Below, piece after piece: positions 59,259-64,000 of a stretch of 64,000 nucleotides of DNA. Within the stretch, counting starts at the first letter, position 1, and each line of letters opens with the position of its first letter. Source of the DNA: Bacillota bacterium (GTDB lineage: Bacteria; Bacillota; Clostridia; Lachnospirales; Lachnospiraceae); contig JAEZMV010000025.1 in the NCBI GenBank assembly GCA_023414875.1, positions 1 to 64,000 on the forward strand. Direction: 5' to 3'. The translations under genes were made by a program, and so were the position numbers. The notes under the pieces are model-generated. The model did no database searches, was not told where the DNA came from, and worked only from the letters and a program-made list of their open reading frames with translations.

Positions 59259-60746
59259 ATGGCTGAGGAAAGAATTCAGGCAGAACAAGATATCAATGAG
59301 CTGCTGAAGATTAAGAGAACTAAATTGGCTGAGCTTCAGGAAAACGGAAAAGATCCTTTCCAGATTATGAAGTATCAGGTATCCAATCATTCCGGAGATA
59401 TCATTAATAATTTTGAAGAATTTGAGGGAAAGACTGTCGCCATAGCAGGACGTATCATGTCGAAACGTGTTATGGGTAAAGCGTCCTTCTGTAATATCAG
59501 GGATATTAACGGAGATATTCAGTTTTATGTTAAGAGAGATGATATTGGTGAGGAGCCATATGCTGATTTTAAGAAATTCGATATCGGCGATATCGTAGGT
59601 GTAGAAGGTGAAGTATTTAAAACCCATACCGGAGAGGTATCGGTGAAAGCACATAGTATAGTTCTTTTAACGAAGAGTCTTCAGATCTTACCTGAGAAAT
59701 TCCATGGCCTTAAGGACACCGATACCAGATACAGACAACGTTATATTGATTTGATTGTTAATCCAGAAGTACGGGATACCTTTATCAAACGTTCCCATAT
59801 TATCAGAGAGATTCGTAACTATCTTGATAATAAAGAATTTATAGAGGTTGAGACCCCGGTACTCGTACCGAATGCCGGCGGAGCAGCTGCAAAACCGTTT
59901 AATACACATCATAATGCACTTGATCAGGATCTCCATTTGAGAATATCGCTGGAGCTATATCTGAAGCGTTTGATCGTCGGTGGATTAGAACGAGTTTATG
60001 AAATTGGCAGAGTATTTCGTAATGAAGGTTTATCCGTAAGACACAACCCGGAATTTACGCTGTTAGAGTTGTATCAGGCATATACAGATTACTATGGAAT
60101 GATGGATCTCGTTGAGGATTTGTTCCGTACGGTTGCTATGAAGGTATTAGGTACAACAACAATTTCCTATGATGGTGTTGAAATAGATTTATCCAAGCCT
60201 TTTGAAAGATTAACTATGATAGAGGCTATTAAGAAATATGCGAAGGTAGATTTTGATCAGATTCCGGATGAGGCTGCTGCAAAAGCAATTGCAAAGGAAC
60301 ATCATATTGAGTTTGAAGCAAGACATAAGCGCGGAGATATCATTAATCTCTTCTTTGAAGAATATGTGGAAGAGAATCTGGTTCAGCCTACCTTTATCAT
60401 GGATCATCCGGTAGAGATTTCGCCGCTTGCGAGCAGAAAACCTAGCAATCCGGATTATACGGAGCGTTTTGAGCTGTTTATCACAAAGCGTGAGATGGCA
60501 AATGCATTCTCCGAATTAAATGATCCGCTGGATCAAAGAGGCCGTTTTGAAGCACAGGAAGCTTTAAGAGCCGCAGGTGATGAAGAAGCCAACCAATTAG
60601 ATGAGGATTTCCTCACTGCATTGGAATATGGTATGCCGCCTACTGGCGGAATTGGAATCGGAATTGACCGTTTTGTGATGCTGCTGACTGATTCAGCGGC
60701 CATTAGGGATGTACTGTTGTTCCCGACGATGAAATCACTATCTTAA
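59259..60746 (+). CDS. lysS: Lysyl-tRNA synthetase, class II
   Basis: The ATG at 59259 (MAEERIQAEQDINELL) has GAGGTG 6 nt upstream; a GTG at 59250 is part of that site. 495 residues. OB-fold anticodon domain (GKTVAIAGRIMSKRVMGKASF), class II motif 1 (FIEVETPVLVPNAGGAAAKPF), motif 2 (RVFRNEGLSVRHNPEFTLLE) and motif 3 (GGIGIGIDRFVMLLTD). All features intact. Confidence 0.97.
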   Translation: MAEERIQAEQDINELLKIKRTKLAELQENGKDPFQIMKYQVSNHSGDIINNFEEFEGKTVAIAGRIMSKRVMGKASFCNIRDINGDIQFYVKRDDIGEEPYADFKKFDIGDIVGVEGEVFKTHTGEVSVKAHSIVLLTKSLQILPEKFHGLKDTDTRYRQRYIDLIVNPEVRDTFIKRSHIIREIRNYLDNKEFIEVETPVLVPNAGGAAAKPFNTHHNALDQDLHLRISLELYLKRLIVGGLERVYEIGRVFRNEGLSVRHNPEFTLLELYQAYTDYYGMMDLVEDLFRTVAMKVLGTTTISYDGVEIDLSKPFERLTMIEAIKKYAKVDFDQIPDEAAAKAIAKEHHIEFEARHKRGDIINLFFEEYVEENLVQPTFIMDHPVEISPLASRKPSNPDYTERFELFITKREMANAFSELNDPLDQRGRFEAQEALRAAGDEEANQLDEDFLTALEYGMPPTGGIGIGIDRFVMLLTDSAAIRDVLLFPTMKSLS

Positions 60747-60750
60747 ATGG

Positions 60751-60810
60751 ATCTCTACGACGCTCTACGACATTCTACGACATTCAGTGGACTTCTATGG
60801 ACTTATACGG
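60751..60810. repeat. 10-nt degenerate tandem repeat after lysS
   Basis: Six tandem copies of a unit close to GACTTCTACG (for example ACGCTCTACG, ACATTCTACG, GACTTCTATG), starting 4 nt after the lysS stop. Confidence 0.75.
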
Positions 60811-60954
60811 ATTGACCTCTTTTCCTGAAAATCAGGATGGAAGATGTCGGGTCAGGAAGTAAAAGCCAATAAAAGCTCCCGGAGCATATTGGAGAGTTAG
60901 AAAACCTAAAAATAAAGAAAATCTTGAGGAGTAGCTTAGGATTTGAAGTGATAG

Positions 60955-60997
60955 ACACTTCGTTACTGGTAGAAATACCGGAGCGAGGTGTTTTTTT
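60955..60997 (+). terminator. Terminator of greA-lysS
   Basis: A 16-bp stem with one bulged A (outer ACACTTCG / CGAGGTGT, inner CTGGTA / TACCGG), GAAA tetraloop and seven T residues. Confidence 0.88.
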
Positions 60998-61548
60998 GTT
61001 TACGCAAAGCAAATTTGAGCAATGCGAGCGCGAACACGAAGCAAATTCTCATGCTGATTTCAACAGCACCACTATTACCTACCATAAATTTGTATGAGTA
61101 TTCGACAGCCTCTGGCGGATGCACATCGCTACGCTAGGCGTGATTATAAAAAAGGTTAGAGAGACAATGAAAAGGGTACTCTATAAATCGAGGTGAGAAA
61201 TTGAAGAGCAAATGAAATAAAGTCCGAATCTAAGCAGGTATTTATGTCACAATGCCAAATGGTACGTTACTTACGGGCAGATGTAAGTGGTAAACTATAA
61301 CCAGCAGATTTAGGCTAATATATGCCTGTTGGAAGATCAGATTATCAATGATCTGGATAAGTTTGATGGATATAAGGATAGTTTCATAACAGTCTATGAA
61401 TAATCTTGCTATATTTGAGTTATGCTTGCGAACACTATAACCAAAAAGGTATTTCAAGAAAACTCAGAAGAACCATAGCTTTCTGATATACCGTCTTCCT
61501 GATCGGTTCACAATTTTGCCATAATAAAAAACAATCTCCCATTTTATC
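60998..61548. other. Gene-free region before the restriction-modification genes
   Basis: 550 nt with no supported gene. A 71-codon minus-strand frame (61242-61457) has no ribosome site and unusual composition. The first 150 nt are higher in GC than the surroundings, with GCGAGCGCGAACACG and similar, possibly decayed sequence at the edge of the island. Confidence 0.5.
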
Positions 61549-62730
61549 TTATAGATACAAAGGACAACAAAGCTGAATACTTCTTCCTCTTGTTCCTTGA
61601 TATGACCAATTGAATGGTGTGTTGAAGGCCCTAGTAGAAACTTGGCTGAGTCGTTGGCAATATTCATATGTGGTATGCATTGTGATTGTTTCGTCATTGT
61701 TATCATATACAAGAATATAATTAGCCCATTGAGTATCAGAATTACCTTCTCCGCCAACACCACCAATAGCCCATTTACATAAGGCTGAAATATGCGGCTG
61801 AATCTCGGTTTCTAGAATCTGAGCATCTTCAGGATTCATATCTCGTTTGTTGCCTACTATTTGAAATTCATTTAGAACTCTACGCAACTCTGCGTTAGCT
61901 GGATCAAGAACATCAGTAAATGAGTCTGCTGAATATTGGTGAACACTTACACTGCTTCTACTACTTCTTTTACAACTGATAGTAAAATGCTTTACGGTAC
62001 CATCAGTATAGGTTACTGCTGTTAAGACATCGGTTTTAACGGGACCGCCAGAGGGAAGAAATCCTATAATGGATTTATCAGAAGTAGAGACGATATTTTG
62101 GACACTTGAGCGATCTAAGCCAAACATTGATACTATATCCTCAAAAATTTTGTAGTGAAGTCCTTCTAACATATCATCTTGAGTTTTCCATTTCACAAGA
62201 TTACAAGGATTCTTTAATATTGCAGCAACCCTTTTTTCAAAATTATTACCTTTTTTATCACGTTGCTGATTTTGAGTAAGAGATCTAATACCATAGGCTT
62301 CAATACGATTAAAAAAACTATCTTGTGATATTACCGCCTCAAGAGTCGAGAATTCTCCATTACTCTGTATTTTATTGTTTTTTGATAAAAAAGCTTTACG
62401 ATCTGATTGCTCTAAACTATCAGGATAAACAAGATATGCAGCAGTAATCTGTGTGTTCAAATTTTTAAGATTGAAGGCATCCCAATAATATTCTTTGATT
62501 CGATCACGTAAAGAGGTTGTTGTATAAACAATCCATTTTGAATGATCTTCGAATTCAATTAGATATGGGGCCTTGAATTGATTTTGATCGGTACATCCAG
62601 GCATACCAAGTTTGTAATCCTTCTGATAGTCAGTTATATAACTGAGTTCTTTACAAAGCTCCATCATATATACTAGAACCCGTTTGAGGGAGTTTCCTCT
62701 TTTACTACGGTCGGAATTTGATGCAGGCAT
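61549..62730 (-). CDS. Type II restriction endonuclease (probable, MspI-like)
   Basis: 393 residues; AGGAGG lies 7 nt before the ATG. A PD-(D/E)xK-type active site can be read as VKTDVLTAV followed by KHFTISCK, with Asp, Ser-x-Lys in the expected order and spacing. The phrase KRSSRSSVSVHQYSADSF recalls MspI-type endonucleases, but the protein is longer than MspI, with an N-terminal region of about 170 residues possibly for DNA recognition. The controller-type regulator just upstream and a divergent C5 methyltransferase make a restriction function likely. The recognition site cannot be deduced with confidence. Confidence 0.7.
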   Translation of the reverse strand: MPASNSDRSKRGNSLKRVLVYMMELCKELSYITDYQKDYKLGMPGCTDQNQFKAPYLIEFEDHSKWIVYTTTSLRDRIKEYYWDAFNLKNLNTQITAAYLVYPDSLEQSDRKAFLSKNNKIQSNGEFSTLEAVISQDSFFNRIEAYGIRSLTQNQQRDKKGNNFEKRVAAILKNPCNLVKWKTQDDMLEGLHYKIFEDIVSMFGLDRSSVQNIVSTSDKSIIGFLPSGGPVKTDVLTAVTYTDGTVKHFTISCKRSSRSSVSVHQYSADSFTDVLDPANAELRRVLNEFQIVGNKRDMNPEDAQILETEIQPHISALCKWAIGGVGGEGNSDTQWANYILVYDNNDETITMHTTYEYCQRLSQVSTRAFNTPFNWSYQGTRGRSIQLCCPLYL

Positions 62731-62748
62731 ATTGATAACCTCCTAAAA

Positions 62749-62970
62749 TTATTTGTACGATTCAGCAAGCTTGAACAATTCTGAAACGGATTTATTAAGC
62801 CCAGCTGCAATCTTTTCTATATTGGCAAGTGAAAGATTTCGTTTTCCGGCTTCAACAGATGCCAAATATGTTCGATCCATGCAAATGGATAGAGCAAATT
62901 TTTCTTGACTTAGACCGAGTTCGTTACGAAGATCTTTAATTACAAGACCTAAATATGATTGCAATTTCAT
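62749..62970 (-). CDS. Cro/C1-type HTH regulator, probable R-M controller protein
   Basis: The ATG at 62970 (MKLQSYLGLVIKDLRNELG) has GAGGTG 6 nt upstream; the GTG at 62979 is part of that site. 73 residues, an HTH_3 domain (LSQEKFALSICMDRTYLASVEAGKRNLSLANIEKIAAGL). Size, and its place 18 nt upstream of the endonuclease in the same operon, match C proteins that delay endonuclease until methylation is established. An AGTC-N8-GACT inverted repeat lies in the divergent region near 63024-63040. Confidence 0.8.
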   Translation of the reverse strand: MKLQSYLGLVIKDLRNELGLSQEKFALSICMDRTYLASVEAGKRNLSLANIEKIAAGLNKSVSELFKLAESYK

Positions 62971-62988
62971 TTTTATCACCTCATTATA

Positions 62989-63017
62989 ATAATACAGAGA
63001 TGTGGCTTTTAGGACAA
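62989..63017 (-). promoter_or_regulatory. Promoter of the C-R operon
   Basis: Minus strand: TTGTCC (63017-63012), 17-nt spacer, TATTAT (62994-62989). The start of transcription would be only about 12 nt before the C gene, giving a very short leader, as is usual for controller genes. Confidence 0.6.
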
Positions 63018-63106
63018 CGGATTATGAGTCACAATAAAGACTAGATATTTATAGACAACTTCTCATAAAATAGCAAACATATATTCGAGTTGTGTCGTAA
63101 AAAGTA

Positions 63107-63134
63107 TTGACAATGCACTACAAGATGATAGAAT
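63107..63134 (+). promoter_or_regulatory. Promoter of the RHH-methyltransferase operon
   Basis: TTGACA (63107-63112), 16-nt spacer, TAGAAT (63129-63134). The -35 region overlaps an imperfect inverted repeat (TTGTGTC / GACAATG), a candidate operator for the RHH or C protein. Confidence 0.7.
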
Positions 63135-63152
63135 ATATTTGGAGGTATTTAT

Positions 63153-63341
63153 ATGAATAAAACAACATCAATAAGTATTAGGGTTAGCAAAGAAGAATTA
63201 GAAAGATTAAGAAAAGCAGCTAGATTAGAGTCATATGCTTCTTATAGTGAATTTATAAGACGCACAGCTTTAATTGAAGCATATAAGATTATTAAAGATA
63301 ACGGGGAAGAACTCGAAAGTGAGGATATTATAAATGAATAA
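63153..63341 (+). CDS. CopG/RHH-type small DNA-binding protein
   Basis: 62 residues with GGAGG 7 nt before the ATG. Strand SISIRVSKEELERLRKAARLE followed by YSEFIRRTALIEAYKII is a ribbon-helix-helix pattern. Its stop overlaps the methyltransferase start by 8 nt (ATGAATAA), so the two are translationally coupled. An additional regulator on the methyltransferase arm, besides the C protein, is unusual for a type II system. Confidence 0.8.
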   Translation: MNKTTSISIRVSKEELERLRKAARLESYASYSEFIRRTALIEAYKIIKDNGEELESEDIINE

Positions 63342-64000
63342 CAGTCTCATTGAACGTATGAGAGAAGAAAATTATAAATTAGTTAGTATTGATTTGTTTT
63401 CAGGACCCGGAGGATTATGTACAGGATTCAAATGGGCTGGAATATTGCCATTAATTGCAGTAGAGTGGACTGATACAACGGTAGAAACTTATTCAACTAG
63501 TCACAATGCAGAAGTATTGCATTTATCGCAATATTCAAATGAGGACGGAATTCATAATGACTATTTGCAAGAATTTATGCATGAAAGTACACAGACATTG
63601 TTGATCCATGGAGATATTAATCTTGTTGCAAGTGGAATGATTAGGGATCTTTTATTAACTCGATATGGAATTGATTCATCGAAAGAGACAGTTGATGTCG
63701 TAACCGGTGGAGCACCATGTGAAAGTTTTAGCATGGCTGGTACAAGAAAATTGGGAGATGAAAGAGATGATTTATTTAGCAATATAGTTCGAATCGCTAG
63801 AGTTGTAAAAACTAAGGTAATCCTCTTTGAAAATGTAAAGGGTATGTTTTCAAAAAAAAATTCAGAAGGTGTTAAGGGTGGAATTTTTAATTTTATATGC
63901 GATACATTTGAAGATGATAGTTTATCGCCTAGTTATAGATTAGCTTCGAGAAATCAAAATGACATCTTGTTAAAAGCATGTGATTATGGGGTGCCCCAAG
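63334..64000 (+). CDS. C5-cytosine DNA methyltransferase (3'-truncated by window)
   Basis: The frame runs from the ATG at 63334, with GAGGAT 7 nt upstream, to the end of the window; 222 residues are visible. SAM motif I LVSIDLFSGPGGLCTGF, catalytic motif IV GGAPCESFSMAG with the nucleophilic Cys (Glu in place of the common Gln after it), and motif VI ILFENVKGM. It should protect the site cut by the divergent endonuclease. A 35-45 residue insert lies between motif I and motif IV. The target recognition domain is beyond the window. Confidence 0.92.
   Translation, partial: MNNSLIERMREENYKLVSIDLFSGPGGLCTGFKWAGILPLIAVEWTDTTVETYSTSHNAEVLHLSQYSNEDGIHNDYLQEFMHESTQTLLIHGDINLVASGMIRDLLLTRYGIDSSKETVDVVTGGAPCESFSMAGTRKLGDERDDLFSNIVRIARVVKTKVILFENVKGMFSKKNSEGVKGGIFNFICDTFEDDSLSPSYRLASRNQNDILLKACDYGVPQ

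Noticed and set aside
61242..61457. 71-codon minus-strand frame before the R-M genes
   Set aside because: No ribosome site, no recognisable domain, and Ile/Tyr-rich composition typical of non-coding AT-rich DNA.

Overview
The window looks like chromosomal DNA from a low-GC, Gram-positive anaerobe of the Clostridia, most likely a Lachnospiraceae or Lachnoclostridium-type organism. The grounds are the AT-rich sequence, strong AGGAGG-type ribosome sites, an S-layer homology protein, DUF3006/ComEC-like and LiaF-like proteins, and family-typical Clostridial versions of GuaA, GreA-LysS, PtsI and the topoisomerase pair. No rRNA, tRNA, CRISPR array, insertion sequence or prophage was found. The species call is inference.

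Layout. 1-1.5 kb: C-terminus of an SLH surface protein. 1.5-11.5 kb: a small ribbon-helix-helix protein, an AraC/GyrI-like regulator beside a 13-nt minisatellite, a nucleotidyltransferase with a clear promoter, a divergent UvrA paralog, an unlisted 30-residue cationic membrane peptide and a heterodimeric ABC exporter. 11.7-14.2 kb (minus): a LuxE-LuxC fatty-acid-reductase pair without luciferase genes. 14.6-21 kb: ndh2-dmkB-dmkA-pplA-fmnB, a flavin-based extracellular electron transfer (EET) locus related to that of Listeria. 21-25 kb: two regulators followed by galK and galE. 25-30 kb: secreted M14 carboxypeptidase, shikimate-kinase-like protein, DUF3006 plus MBL hydrolase, ThpR and a YaiI-family protein. 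30-36.7 kb: uvrB-uvrA behind a strong promoter and an unusual structured leader, then a YfbR-like nucleotidase and an AlkZ-related protein. 37-41 kb: a secreted protein with a probably frameshifted Asn-rich tail, and an M3 peptidase. 41-47 kb (minus): ECF sigma/anti-sigma pair, LytTR-LiaF pair, an octapeptide-repeat protein and an M50-like membrane protease. 47-56 kb: guaA, an HPt-like protein, ptsI and a type IIA topoisomerase pair. 56-61 kb: PHP phosphoesterase, lysA-like decarboxylase and greA-lysS. 61.5-64 kb: a type II restriction-modification island whose C5 methyltransferase runs off the window.

How the genes work together. The clearest functional unit is the EET locus: Ndh2 would take electrons from NADH, DmkB and DmkA would make a dedicated demethylmenaquinone, PplA would be the flavinylated surface lipoprotein and FmnB/ApbE would attach its FMN. 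It differs from the Listeria cluster in having no EetA, EetB or FmnA gene in the window and an Ndh2 with a long Ala-rich insert and a DoxX-like membrane tail. The 3.6-11.5 kb block may form a detoxification or peptide-export module. The window is also unusually rich in short intergenic tandem repeats and compensatory palindromes, including a 45-nt hairpin present in two places with co-varying stems.
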